This document shows, piece after piece, positions 27,919-38,801 of a stretch of DNA of 64,000 nucleotides. The position numbers and the translations under genes are program-made. Positions within the stretch are counted from its first letter, which is position 1, and each line of letters opens with the position of its first letter. A model generated the notes under the pieces. It worked only from the letters and a program-made list of their open reading frames with translations, did no database searches and was not told the DNA's origin. Origin of the DNA: Tanytarsus gracilentus (lineage: Eukaryota; Arthropoda; Insecta; Diptera; Chironomidae); contig JAXRKN010000026.1 in NCBI GenBank assembly GCA_038502055.1, positions 851,337 to 915,336 of the forward strand. Direction: 5' to 3'.

Positions 27919-28304
27919 TCAGTTGATTGAAATCTTACGGTTTTGGGGATTGTCACAGTTATAACCTTCTAGAACGCAATCATTTCCGAAAGTAATTTTT
28001 ATTCCATTATCGTCAATTGGCTGCAAAAATTATGGAAAGTTCATTGGACAAATTTTAAACTGTTAAAAGAATTGAGAAATTTGAAACCTTTCCACAAATT
28101 GGTTTGTAACTCTCATCACATTCAGCATCACAATTATTATTCGGAATTTCAGATAAAGTCTCACAGAGCATCAACGTGAAAACTATTTAAAAATAATTTA
28201 AAGTTATTTTAATTGTTAATTAAATTAACCATTTTTTTAAAAAATTAAGTTAATAAATAAAAATTAAAATTACTTAAGAAAAAATTCAACACGACAATAT
28301 TCAT
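27919..28304 (-). CDS. small secreted Kazal-domain protein
   Basis: Three minus-strand exons, 28304..28274, 28182..28088 and 28020..27919, join in frame (phases 1 and 0) across introns of 91 and 67 nt with GT-AG ends, encoding 75 aa. Residues 1 to about 21 form a hydrophobic signal peptide (MNIVVLNFFLIFTLML). The mature part has a Kazal-like core: C28, C32, then seven residues to C40 within YKPICG, then TFGNDC (C57) and YNC (C64). Kazal domains are canonical inhibitors of serine proteases, acting outside the cell or in saliva, gut or haemolymph. By the usual convention P1 is the second residue after the second cysteine, here Glu34, rather than the Lys/Arg of trypsin inhibitors. Only five cysteines lie in the mature region against the usual six, so one may be unpaired, or this is a variant subfamily. 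The exact target is unknown. A TATA box and initiator lie just upstream. Confidence 0.85.
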
Positions 28305-28345
28305 TGTTTAAAATTTTATCAATTAGACAAGCAAAAAAAATTCCG

Positions 28346-28382
28346 ACTGAAGAACAAAAACCTTTTGTCAAAATTATTTATA
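28346..28382 (-). promoter_or_regulatory. TATA box and initiator of the Kazal gene
   Basis: On the minus strand TATAAATA (28382-28375) lies about 34 nt before the A of TCAGT (28350-28346), the arthropod initiator. Start at 28348 would give a 44-nt leader before the ATG at 28304. The spacing and motif pair are typical for highly expressed small secreted-protein genes of insects. Confidence 0.65.
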
Positions 28383-28925
28383 TGCACAATTTTTAATATC
28401 TTTATGATCATCATAATTATTTTTCTATTTAGATTGGAACAATTTTTAATTTCTGTCACATGTTGAAAATTATTAAATTTTAAAAAAAATAATTTTGAAT
28501 AAAAAAATAAATTTTTACTGCATCGCGCGGAAAATAAAAGTCCATAAAATTCGATGAGATTCACAAAGCATACACAGCATGTATTTTAACGAAACAAAAA
28601 TATTTATTCGCATTGTACATTCGCTCCCCTTATTTTTTTACAACATTATTCACTAACACAACCGACATCATTCTCTGTATAGCTTTTATTCAACTAAAAT
28701 CTCTTAGGAGAATATTTTTAATCTTATTTAGTGTTAAATTACATCAGAACTTAAAAAATAATCTTTAAGCATGAAATATTCCTACTTGAGTGTTGAAGAC
28801 ACATAAAGTTAACGCATCACAATCGGAACTGAGAGAGGAAAAAGGAGTTGAGAAAAAATCGATTATATTATTTTGCATCGCAAGATACGCAAAAAACAGA
28901 TCGCGTATTATAAGACTCTTATAGG
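28383..28925. other. divergent intergenic region, Kazal gene to wnd
   Basis: About 540 bp of AT-rich sequence between the Kazal promoter (minus) and the first wnd coding exon (plus). It presumably holds the wnd promoter or the end of an upstream intron; no clear core promoter was seen. Confidence 0.35.
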
Positions 28926-31603
28926 ATGGAGCCTGACATGAAAACATACCCATGTGGCATTTCGAGCTCAACTACAGCTAAACAACTAGGATGGACAGAT
29001 AATGTGTGGCGAATTTTCGGCTGCATGCGACCAGTTCTCACATTAATTGGAAAATCGCATATTTTGGACAACGAGAAGAAATCAACTGATGGCGGTTGGG
29101 AAATTCCTTTCGAAATTATATCGGGTAATTTTTCTCTTTTGGCATCATGACCTTTAACATTTTTTTATGTCGATGCTATTTTTAGATCTCGAGTGGGTGG
29201 GAAGTGGCGCGCAAGGAGCTGTTTTCTCAGGAAAACTCAATAATCAAATTATCGCGATTAAAAAGGTCAGAGAGTTATGCGAGACAGACGTGAAGCACCT
29301 GGCGAAACTTAATCATGATAATATTGTGAAAATACTGTGAGTTATTGACCGCAGAGAATTTTATAACGTGCTAATTATTTCCTCTTCTTTTATCTCATCG
29401 AATGTTAGTGGAATTTGTACCCAATCACCTGTGTTTGGAATTGTCATGGAATTCTGTCCATACGGTCCATTGAATCAGGTGTTAAAGGAGGGCACAAAAG
29501 TTGTGACACCCAAAAGAGTGGTCAGTTGGGCTAAACAAATCGCAAATGGGATGCAATATCTTCACTCACACAAAATAATACATCGCGATTTAAAATCTCC
29601 AAAGTAAGAAGAAGACTTTTGGCATTTAGCAATTTATTGAATGAATTTTTTCCCGCCAGTATTTTAATCGGCGAAAATGAAGTCGTTAAAATCTCAGATT
29701 TTGGAACGTGCAGAGAATGGAATGGATTGATGTCAACTAAAATGTCCTTCATCGGAACTGTCAGCTATATGGCCCCGGAAATCATCAGGAATGAATTGTG
29801 CTCGGAAAAAATTGACGTTTGGGCATTTGGCGTCGTTTTGTGGGAACTGCTGACATGTGAAGCACCTTTCAAAGGTAATTAAATCTTGTGATGCTCTCAA
29901 AGAATTTTAATCTTATCGACTCAAACATTTTTAGATTTTGACTCATCGGCAATTATTTGGGGAGTTGGAAATTATAACTTGGAGGTAAGATAAGAGTGTG
30001 CACACGTGTGATGAAATTTATTGCATATTAAAAATTATCCAAATATTATTTAGCTACCGATACCTGAAAAAAGTCCAGAGGGCTTTAAGCTACTCATTCA
30101 ACAGTGCTGGAATAGGAAACCGAAAAATCGTCCACCCTTTAGAATTATTTTGTCTCATCTTGAGATTGCTGGCGCTGAGCTTATGCATGCTTACGCTGAA
30201 AATTATGAGGAACGACAAAAGACATGGCAAAAGGAGGTTGTTGAGAAAATGCAGACATGTGCCAACAACAGCACAAATGTTTATGAATTTGAAAAAGATC
30301 TGATTAGAAAGAGACAGATTGAGTGGAAGCATGCACAAGATGTGCGTTCAATATACGAAAGAAAACTTGAGAGAACGAATATCCTCTATCAAGAGCTTAG
30401 CGCTTGTTTTGTGCAGTTAGAGGAGCGCGAAAGAGAAATAACTGAAAGGGAGAAGCAATTGGGAACGAGCAAACCCTACAAAAAAGCAATAAGTCAATTA
30501 AAGAAGAACCATTTTGATAAAATTAATCGCAAAAAACTTTACATTCAGCCAACGATGACAGCTAGCGAAGTGAACTCTCCCGGCACCTCACCATCACCAC
30601 CAACAAGTCCAATTGCTAAAGCGTCTCTCTGCGTTCAAGTCGATGGCAGCTCCACAAAAACGGTTCTTCATCAGCCCACTTCCAACGGTCAATGTTTCCC
30701 TCCACCACCCAAGTACATTCCTCGTAAAGTGCGTCATCGTCGCACCGGCAGTGGCAGTTCAATGTCAAAAATTATGACACCCAAATTAACACACAGTGAA
30801 ACTCAAACAGAAGATATTAGCAAGATAGTTGCAGAGAAGAGTCCAGTTGGAACACCAACAAAGACAAAGGAAGTCACATTTAAGCACTCAAAAGCAATTT
30901 TACAGTCGAGCGAAAGCAGTTCAGATGGCGATATCGACGATCATGCACCCGAGGACGACACAACCTCCTCATCTCAGAATAACCCCAACCATGTGATGAT
31001 TAACTCAATGGCAACATCCGTTATGACGTGCAGCAATTTCAGCTTCGATGGACCCTATCCAAAAGAAGGCGAATGCAGCGATGATGATTTAGAGAGTTTA
31101 AGACAAAAAGTTAATAACTTAATAACTGACACTTCAAACAGTACAACTTCCTCGGCCTCAACAATAATAAATAAAGCATACGCGACGAGAGCATCAAGCG
31201 AAATGTTCAACTCAAAGTACGATGAGAACATGAATGATGATAAAAATGATTTAAGTGAAATGCAAGATGCAGAAATCTCCACTGATGAAAATAAATATGC
31301 TCTCAACACCAAGGAAATCTCTAATTTCTTGAGAAGAAAGAGGTAAAATTTAAATGGCTTTTTAAAATTTTACAATTTTAAAATTTTTTAAATTTCAGTG
31401 CATCTCGCATGCCCGTTAGAAGTAGAAAATTTTATCCGGCCACAAAGACGTCAAGTGATAGCATGAAACATTCCAGTTCAATTTCGATCGATGAAAATTG
31501 CAGTGAGGAGACGAGAGGCGATCAGTATTATGCCGATTTGTCGAGCAATGATGACATCGATCTCGATGACAAAAGAAATAATAATGATGCACTTAAAGTG
31601 TAA
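28926..31603 (+). CDS. wnd: Wallenda/DLK-type MAP kinase kinase kinase (MAP3K12/13)
   Basis: Seven exons: 28926..29124, 29186..29336, 29409..29603, 29660..29874, 29935..29984, 30054..31342 and 31399..31603, all GT-AG, total 767 aa. The family-specific FGCMRP and GGWEIPFE motifs precede the kinase domain (about residues 66-320): glycine loop GSGAQGAV (72-79), ATP lysine K92, HRDLKSPN (175-182), DFG (195-197), TKMSF activation segment and APE (220-222). All catalytic residues are intact. A long charged helix follows (EFEKDLIRKRQ to EREKQL, exon 6), corresponding to the DLK leucine-zipper dimerisation region. The tail is Ser/Asp-rich. DLK proteins phosphorylate MKK4/7 to drive JNK and p38 signalling in axon injury and synapse growth. 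Drosophila Wnd is longer, so the tail is shortened here or further N-terminal exons exist upstream. The ATG chosen is the first in the exon frame. Confidence 0.95.
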
Positions 31604-31855
31604 AAGGGATTTAATTCTCAGAGAAAATTTATATATGGTACTTAGTCGATATTGTGAAGACGTAGAAGTGAACTATAGAAATTAAGTTAAGTTTAGGACA
31701 GCTTTTAAGATTTAAGAGTTAAGCGAAAGACAGCAGCATTAAAGTGAAAATAAGACTATCTTCAAAATGTTAATTTTTAAGTCAATTTTTTTTGTCCCCT
31801 CTTTTTTTTGCTATAGGGCAGCTCATAAAGCATGATTAAATTCCTTTAAATTAAG

Positions 31856-31861
31856 AATAAA
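31856..31861 (+). promoter_or_regulatory. polyadenylation signal of wnd
   Basis: AATAAA about 250 nt after the wnd stop, followed by AAAGAAAATTG and a T-rich stretch, before the start of the next gene. Confidence 0.55.
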
Positions 31862-31958
31862 AGAAAATTGTAGTGAAAAAAAATTGACTTTATTTTATTT
31901 TTAAATTATTTAAATTTTAACTTCTCCTTGACACGCTTTCAAACATTTCCGCATTCAT

Positions 31959-31995
31959 ACGTAACACGTAACACTTAACGTAAACGTAAACGTAA
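31959..31995 (+). repeat. tandem ACGTAA motifs upstream of ArfGAP1
   Basis: Five CGTAA-type units (CGTAACACGTAACACTTAACGTAAACGTAAACGTAAG), adjacent to where the ArfGAP1 transcript should start. Could be a repeated activator site or a simple short repeat. Confidence 0.6.
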
Positions 31996-32116
31996 GAGAA
32001 AAAAATCCAGTCAGCTTCCCCTCGACAGCGCTTTTTAGCACTTTTTAATTTTTGTCTATTTTAAATTGTCAAAAATTTCTCTTCCGCTCGAATTTTCTGC
32101 TTAGTTTCAATTGAAA

Positions 32117-33858
32117 ATGGCGAGTCCTCGAACAAGAAGAGCTCTGCAAGAGATAAAATCTGTGGACGACAACAATAAATGCTTCGAATGTCAAACTCAT
32201 TCGCCTCAGGTGAAAATTTATGTGAAAAACTTGAGTCGACAAAAAAAAATTTGAAAGCTAAAAAAGTTCTTTCACTTTATCAGTAGCTGGAAATTTCTAA
32301 TTTTAATTTCTTTCTCTCCAGTGGGTTTCGGTTAATCATGGAATTTTTATTTGTCTGGAGTGCAGCGGAAAGCATCGTAAGTGAAAAATGTTAATTAAAT
32401 TTTATATCTTACACGTCATCAGCTGATGCTCATCTTCTGCCAGATGTAATTCATTAATTTGTGTTTAAACCCTTTTTTAGGAGGGCTCGGCGTTCACATT
32501 AGCTTCGTTAGGTCTGTAACCATGGACAAATGGAAGGATATGGAGCTTCAAAAAATGAAGGTCGGTGGCAATAGAAAAGCTCGAGAATTCCTGGATCAAC
32601 AAGATTCGTGGGATGACACAGATCCCATTAATAAGAGATACAATAGCCTTGGCGCTGCTCTTTATCGCGACAAAATTTCAACATTAGCGCAAGGTAAAGA
32701 CTGGGATTTAGCGGAAGCTCAAAAACGTCTCGAGAGACAAAATTCTTCATCATCTCACATGCATCATTCCAAGAGCACTAGCGCGCTTCCCGACTTTAAT
32801 TCCGAGAGTTATCAAGACTCGAGCTCGGGCTATCAACAATACAACACGCCCGAATTTAAGGATAGAAAAGAAAACTACTTTAATAAAATTCAAATGGAAA
32901 ATGCAACTCGACCTGCTCATTTGCCACCGTCGCAAGGTAGAAGTAAACTTTCGAATTTATTTTAATTTATTCAAACTCATTTTTTAGGCGGAAAATATGC
33001 TGGTTTTGGGAACACTCCAATGCAACCACCGCCGCGAAGTCAGAGTGACTTATTTACCGAAAATACTTGGTCGACTCTCGCTTCTGGATGGAGTCTACTG
33101 TCGTCAAGTGCGACTAAAATTGCATCAACTGCGAAAGACAATGCACTCAAATATGGATCTATAGCGGGTCAAAAGGTAGTTGAAGTCTCTCAAAACGTTT
33201 CCGATAAGGTAGTTTTTTTTAAGTTTGCTAGTTTTTCTTAATTTTTATTTTATGATTTTCGAAAAATGAAGGTAAAAGAAGGCAGTTTGTTAGAAACTGC
33301 TGGAAAAGAAGTTACCCAATTGGCCTCGAAGGTAATTTTTAGTTAATTGCTTTTATTTTAAAGTATCGCCTGTGACTCTTAAAAAATATCATGAATCTAA
33401 AATCTTTGAATAACTTTTTAGGTTGGTGAAATGGGCAGGAAAGGGTTTTCGGGCTTGATGAACAACGGTGGATACGATGATATTGAAAATAATCCGAATA
33501 GAATGCAAAGGGAACAATCATCTGGCGATAACTGGGATAATTGGGACGATCACAAAGCCACTAATTCATAGTGAGTTAAAACTTAAATTTATTTAATTAT
33601 TTTTATTTTATAAAAAAAATTATTTTAAGTCAACATGGTGAAGACAAATCTTCGAAGAGTTTCGACGGTTTTGAATCGCCGGAGTTCGATGCTAATGAAA
33701 TTATTCAGAAACATAGCAGCAGACCTAAAGGAAAGGAAGTTCAGCTCGTAGATGATTTTACCAAGTTAGACGTCAAGGCTGGAGCTAATAAAACGGCAGC
33801 CGTAAAAAAACCCGTTAAGAAGGAGGAAGATGACTTGTGGGAAATGCTAAATAATTAG
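32117..33858 (+). CDS. ArfGAP1: ArfGAP1, GTPase-activating protein for Arf1
   Basis: Seven exons: 32117..32209, 32322..32376, 32481..32936, 32988..33208, 33272..33331, 33422..33570 and 33630..33858, all in frame, total 420 aa. It starts with the conserved MASPRTRR. The Arf-GAP zinc finger is C22-x2-C25-x16-C42-x2-C45, followed by the catalytic arginine R50 in KHRGLGVH, then SFVRSVTMDKW. The central region is Ser/Gln-rich; the STLASGWSLLSSSATKIAST stretch (exon 4) resembles an ALPS curvature-sensing helix that binds small Golgi vesicles. The C-terminus ends in a tryptophan motif, DDLWEMLNN, of the kind that contacts COPI coat. The protein stimulates GTP hydrolysis by Arf1 on Golgi membranes (Drosophila Gap69C). 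The acceptor of exon 5 (AATGAAG|GTAAAA) has a weak pyrimidine tract; skipping that 60-nt exon would keep frame, so it may be alternatively spliced. Confidence 0.95.
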
Positions 33859-33983
33859 AAAAAATGCATGATAGCTAAAAGATATTCCAATTTTTTTTTT
33901 GTAAAAACAAAACACGTTTATTGCCGATAATATCTCGCTTATTATATTACGATGATATGTAAGGATGAAAATTTTAACCGAAA

Positions 33984-33989
33984 AATAAA
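33984..33989 (+). promoter_or_regulatory. polyadenylation signal of ArfGAP1
   Basis: AATAAA about 126 nt after the ArfGAP1 stop codon and about 200 nt before the next start codon. Confidence 0.5.
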
Positions 33990-34190
33990 AATATTTATGT
34001 GGTCGTCCGATGCAAAAACTTAAAATTTAATCGTTTAGTACAATTATAACGGAAAATTCAAAATTATTATTTTTTTTCGACCCAGTTGCCAGTCCTTCGA
34101 CTTGGTTGTTTTAGTACACGGAACATACGCGCTTGAAAGTTGTTGAAATAAAATAAAAAAAATAAAAATCGTAAATAAAGCGATAAAAAA

Positions 34191-35685
34191 ATGTCGTTTG
34201 TTATCAATACAACCATCGACAAGAACAAGGAGTTTCTGGATGCCTTACAGGACTCTTATAATCATGATATGGAGAAGGATGTTTACTTTATTTGTAAAAA
34301 TCAAAAGATTCCGATAAATTCGTATGCATTAGCGCTCGCAAGTGGTAATTTCGATAGCATTTCTTTACTAGTGATGCTCTAATTCCAAAATTCATTGTAG
34401 ATTTCTTCAAATATATGCTAAAAGATACGGTTGGGACTCGCGATGTTATCAACATTTTGGTTCCTGATATTCGTCCTGAAATTCTCAAAAAAGTTGTCGA
34501 GTACATTTACATTGGATGTATATCGTTAGAAACGCGCTTTATGGGTGGTAAATAAATCGTTTTTAAACATCACATAGCTATGCATAGAGAGCTAATTTAA
34601 AGTTGTATTTTTTAGAATTTATTGAAGCCTGCAATCTGCTTCAGTTGAAAGCAACAATTAGCTGCGAAAGAAAATTGGTTTTTGACTCTCCAGTCACGTC
34701 AGCACCACCACCATCAACCTCACAAAATCTTGCCTCAATCATTGCCGAATTTGATGACAACATCAAATATTCAACGGAAGAAAATAATGAGACGGACTAC
34801 GAACTGAAACAACGAAATTCTGATGCTACTGGACAAATACTTGAAGTCTATGAGATTTCAAACCTCGAAGACGCTGACATTCAATACGATGATGGCGGTG
34901 ACGATGATACTGGTGAAGAACACTATGAACTTCTCAACGTAATTCCTAGCTCCAGTTCACCGCTTCTCGAAACACAGGAAATTTTGCAAACGAAGGTGAA
35001 AGCTGAAAAGAAAAAGCGTACTGACATTGTGATGGGAACATCGTCAACACCAAAAATACCGCCAAGAATTATCGATGAGGCGGTCATGCAGCAAGCCATC
35101 AATGAAGTTATCGCGAACAACACGAGCTTTCGAATTGTCAGCGAAAAATATCAAATCCCAAAGACGCTGCTGTGGAGGCGCGCCAAGAAATTTGGCTATG
35201 TAAAGCTCGAGAAGCAAAAGGACGAAATCAGACTCTTAGCAATTGAATCAATTAAGCAGGGTGAAAGTCTAATAAGTCTCTCGAAACGCTACAACATACC
35301 CATCTCGACACTGCATCGCGAAAAGCTGAAACTATATGAAAAGGGACTGCTGCCGGAGAGTGTTAATCTCAAGAATCGATCACGAGGCGAGGACTACGAT
35401 GAACGTCTCCGTTGTGCTATTGCCGAAATTCTCAACGGCAAGAGCCAGAATGAAGTTGCCAAAAAGTATAACATCCCAAAAACCACCATATGGCGAATAA
35501 TTAAGAAGATGGACATCAAATTGGAGCCATCAGAAACTCGAGTGCTTGTGACACCTCAATCGGACATCGTTCAACATTTGTTGCTATTAAGTAAAAAGCG
35601 TTCAATTAAAGATGAGCCAATGGAAGTTGAAGCACTGCAAGAGTCTACGATATCGGAAGTTAAAATTGAGATGGCACAAGTGTAA
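34191..35685 (+). CDS. BTB-domain protein with three Pipsqueak-type HTH repeats
   Basis: Three exons, 34191..34344, 34401..34547 and 34616..35685, with introns of 56 and 68 nt, total 456 aa. The second donor could alternatively be at 34545, dropping one glycine. Residues about 10-115 form a divergent BTB/POZ fold (INSYALALAS, KKVVEYIYIGCIS, EFIEACNLLQLKA). An acidic, Ser-rich linker follows. Three Pipsqueak-like helix-turn-helix units lie at about 255-293, 304-342 and 364-400; each carries the hallmark of YxIPxxTLxR type (YQIPKTLLWR, YNIPISTLHR, YNIPKTTIWR). The lysines in VKAE, IKDE and VKIE fit the SUMO consensus. Such BTB-psq proteins are sequence-specific nuclear regulators that oligomerise through BTB and bind GAGA-like DNA through psq units. 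I do not recognise a specific orthologue. Confidence 0.85.
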
Positions 35686-35694
35686 ATTAAATTA

Positions 35695-35700
35695 AATAAA
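35695..35700 (+). promoter_or_regulatory. candidate polyadenylation signal of the BTB-psq gene
   Basis: AATAAA only about 10 nt after the stop codon, within AAATTAAATAAAAATAAAAAA. Further AATAAA copies follow near 35798, so the true site may be later. Confidence 0.4.
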
Positions 35701-36080
35701 AATAAAAAAAAACCTGCGAGAGATTTAAAAATAAAATGTGAATTGTATATTTAAGATTTCATCGTTATTTACTGTATTTGCGCACAAAATTTATTAATAA
35801 ATGATTTAAAGAGAAATTTCATTACAGTAGATTTTAATTTTTTTTAAATGGGAGCGCACAGAAAGCTTAAGAAATAATCACCAAAATCAATAATCAATCC
35901 AGTGATCATTTCTTAGCTCTCCAGCATCGATTTAATCTTGAAAAATTCTATAAATCAATCTGTATTGATCTATCTGGCTATCGCATAATTAATTCGTAGA
36001 TAAAAACGTTTCTTTTTTTGAAAACTGTAACGAGAAATCAGCAGGCAATTCTTGAAGGATTTTTTTTCATTATAAATGGT

Positions 36081-36086
36081 TTTATT
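36081..36086 (-). promoter_or_regulatory. polyadenylation signal of eIF1
   Basis: AATAAA on the minus strand about 170 nt after the eIF1 stop codon. Confidence 0.45.
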
Positions 36087-36253
36087 TAATTCATTTTTTT
36101 AGTGGCTTCATTTCTTCCTCCTCTCTTTTTTTTGATCTATTTAATTCTTCAATATAGTTGAGTGTGTGAGAATGTATTATGCGATAATTAGCTTTTCAAG
36201 ATTTCTCGAAATCGTTAATGGTGATTGAAAAAGACATTGCTGGTGACGGGTAT

Positions 36254-36979
36254 TTAGAAACCGTGCACCTTCAACTGATCCTGCTTGACCAGTCCGGTTT
36301 TGGTGAGGAACTGACAAATGTTCTCGCGTTGATCGCCTTGCAACTGTAACACTTCACCGTATTCTGGATGCTCAATGACAGTGCCGTTACATGCGAATTC
36401 CTATTGAATGCAAATGAAATTAATAAAAAATTGCACTTGTCATGGATGCACTAACACCACATACCTTTTTGCACGTTCTCACGATCTTTTTAAGATCGTA
36501 GTTCGTCGAGAGTCCTTGAACTGTTGTTAATGTTTTGCGACCATTTCTTTGTTGGATTCTTATGTGGACCAAACCGTCTTGAACATCCTCGTCACTGCCC
36601 TAAATTGATTTTCATTAATTAGCAAATAATATAATTGTAAATTTCTAAATCCTTTCTTACCTTTATTGCATCTGCAAATGGGTCTGTAATAAAGAAAATT
36701 AATTTGATAATTTAGAAAGTGAATTTTAATTAAATAAAACTTTTTTCACGTCGACGGGATCTGCTTAATTCTATTAAACTAAATGAACTTTAAAATATTT
36801 AAATGATTAAAAAGCTTTAAAGCTTATCGGTGTTGAATTATTTACAGAAAAAAGGAGTTCATTAGTAACAAATATGTCCGACATGGAAAATTCTTCTTTT
36901 TTTCTCTAGAAACTGCATTTCGTCACAAAAATTAAAAATTTCCATACTCACCGAATGTATTTAGGTTCTGGATTGACAT
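36254..36979 (-). CDS. eIF1: translation initiation factor eIF1 (SUI1)
   Basis: Four minus-strand exons, 36979..36952, 36683..36661, 36599..36465 and 36400..36254, with introns of 268, 61 and 64 nt, assemble to exactly 110 aa, about the family's usual length. The protein begins MSIQNLNTFDPFADA, contains the SUI1 core HIRIQQRNGRKTLTTVQG, continues through FACNGTVIEHPEYGEVLQLQGDQR (given here as FACNGTVIEHPEYG and VLQLQGDQR) and ends QLKVHGF. eIF1 binds the 40S subunit near the P site, keeps the scanning complex open and enforces start-codon fidelity. It is tail-to-tail with the BTB-psq gene and head-to-head with enok. The gene is missed by long-frame searches because the second exon has only 23 nt. 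Confidence 0.97.
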
Positions 36980-38801
36980 ACGAAATAAAATTGACCCTTA
37001 AAGAAAAATGATTTATGCTCCTTGACTGCTTTTGATCGCTAGATTCGCTTAAATGGAGATTTTTAAAGAAAATTCTGATGTGAGATACGACACAAATTTA
37101 GAACTAAAGTGAAACTAAGCTTACACATGGATGTACTAAAAAGCGCTCTTTAGAACTGCCCAGTAAAAATTTCACGTGATGGCGGGAAAATTTTATAATC
37201 ATTTAAATTAATTTTAAATCAGTTAATAAATTGTTTTTTAATCCCAATAAATTTAATGATTTATGAAATTCAATAAAAATTTAAAAAAATTGCAAAAAAT
37301 CATGAAATATTTCAAATTTATTTCTTAAAACTCAATATTATTGACTATAACTTTAATTTAGTTTAAGAGTTTTTAATTTTCAGGTAGCCTTAATAACATT
37401 TAAGCATTTTAATTAAACTCTAAATTAATTAAAGTTAGTTCATAAACTTCAACAAAACAGTTCGCATTACTTTAACAGTCGAAAATTATTTAAACGGCGA
37501 ATTTTTCATCCCCTCGGAACCAAACCAACATTATCAGCTCAGCTAAAGCAGAATAAGAAGTATTACTAAACGGATTTAATTAATATTTCGCATTGAAATG
37601 AGCGAAAAACCGAACTAAAACATTAAAACTTTGTCCCTAAAGTGCTCGAGAAGCGAAAAGTGCAAGGAAAAGTTATTTTTCGTTCGAATTTTTAGCAAAA
37701 AACTTAAAATTGAAGCGCGTCAGAGGTGCAAAAGAAAGAACGAGATAGAAAAAGTTTACTCATATTTTCGAATGAAACACCTCTCACTCACATAATTTCT
37801 GAGGTTAGTGTCGATAAAAAGTGTATTGTAGTTGAATGATGCAATGCACGGCCTAAAACAGCCGAAAAGAGACATAAAAAGTTTAAAATTTAAATTTTGC
37901 CGTAAAAAAGTTAGTCCTCCATTACGGAAAACTGAAAAAGACGGAGGTTGATTCATAAATGGTGTGTTCCTGCGCATTAATGTCTAATTGAAGTGTTGAA
38001 TGTGCGATTTATGACAAATTTTTTTCGACATCACATTTTTTATCATCATTTGCAATGCGACGTGTGAATTGAAACTGAGTGAATAATTTTTTTTAAATAT
38101 TAAGCGGTGGCAGCTACTGACTTAATTTTCAATTGTCGCCTGCAAAAAAATAATTCTTTATTGATTGTGTGTGAGAAAATCGTGTACTTACACACATAAT
38201 CGTCCTCTCTCTGTTTAGCCTATTTATGAGCTATCTTAAAAAATATTTTGCTGTCATCTGAGCGAGAGAGATAAAAAATATTTAAAAAAATTAATCTTTT
38301 TTAAAAAGAATATAATAAAAAAATTTCATATGTATAAAAAATATCGTCAATTAAAAAGAATGTGATAAACTCTTAATGCTACCTGAACACACTTGATTGA
38401 CTCATATATATAATTTTATCTTCGCTATCCAATGAACTAATACACATGCATGTGGACATATATGTGAAAAATATACTTTAAAGAAGAATTGAAATCGACA
38501 GATGCGTTGTTTTCCGTGTTTAAATAATATATATAAAGAAATATTGAAATTAATTCTTCTTTCCTGCGAAAAAAGAAAGAAACCGTGAAATGAAGGAAAA
38601 ATACACACTAAAAAGAGAACCCGAATATTCATTTATTTTTTTTGTATGTCGCTTCATATATGCGTTTTAAAGAATACATTTATTTAAATATTCTGTGATG
38701 AAATTGTAGATAGTTCTGCTTACATTAGCAAAAAGTGCCGGCATTTTTTTTTAAAACCCAATTTATAAATATTTTTTAGAGACGTACATTATCGCTGTGA
38801 A
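36980..38801. other. divergent promoter region between eIF1 and enok
   Basis: About 1.8 kb between the eIF1 start (minus) and the first enok coding exon (plus). It should hold both promoters and non-coding 5' exons. A splice acceptor TATTTTTTAG at 38771-38780 directly before the enok start exon implies an intron in the enok 5' leader. An E-box and E2F-like site lie at 37172-37189. No coding feature. Confidence 0.55.
37172..37189. promoter_or_regulatory. palindromic E-box next to E2F-like site
   Basis: TCACGTGA (37172-37179) is followed after one base by GGCGGGAAA (37181-37189), the reverse complement of TTTCCCGCC, a consensus-type E2F site. It is about 190 bp upstream of the eIF1 start codon. 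Bases of this GC content are rare in the surrounding AT-rich DNA. Confidence 0.5.

Larger units (their letters stand above)
31604..32116. other. wnd 3'UTR and ArfGAP1 promoter region
   Basis: Contains the wnd AATAAA at 31856-31861 and then the upstream region of ArfGAP1 with a short ACGTAA-type repeat cluster at 31959-31995. No gene. Confidence 0.5.
35686..36253. other. tail-to-tail intergenic region, BTB-psq gene and eIF1
   Basis: The 3' ends of convergent genes: AATAAA for the plus-strand gene at 35695-35700, and AATAAA on the minus strand at 36081-36086 for eIF1. No further gene. Confidence 0.55.

Noticed and set aside
34191..34382. 63-codon frame as a complete small protein
   Set aside because: It reads into a 56-nt intron; splicing at 34344/34401 restores a BTB domain continuous with the downstream frame.
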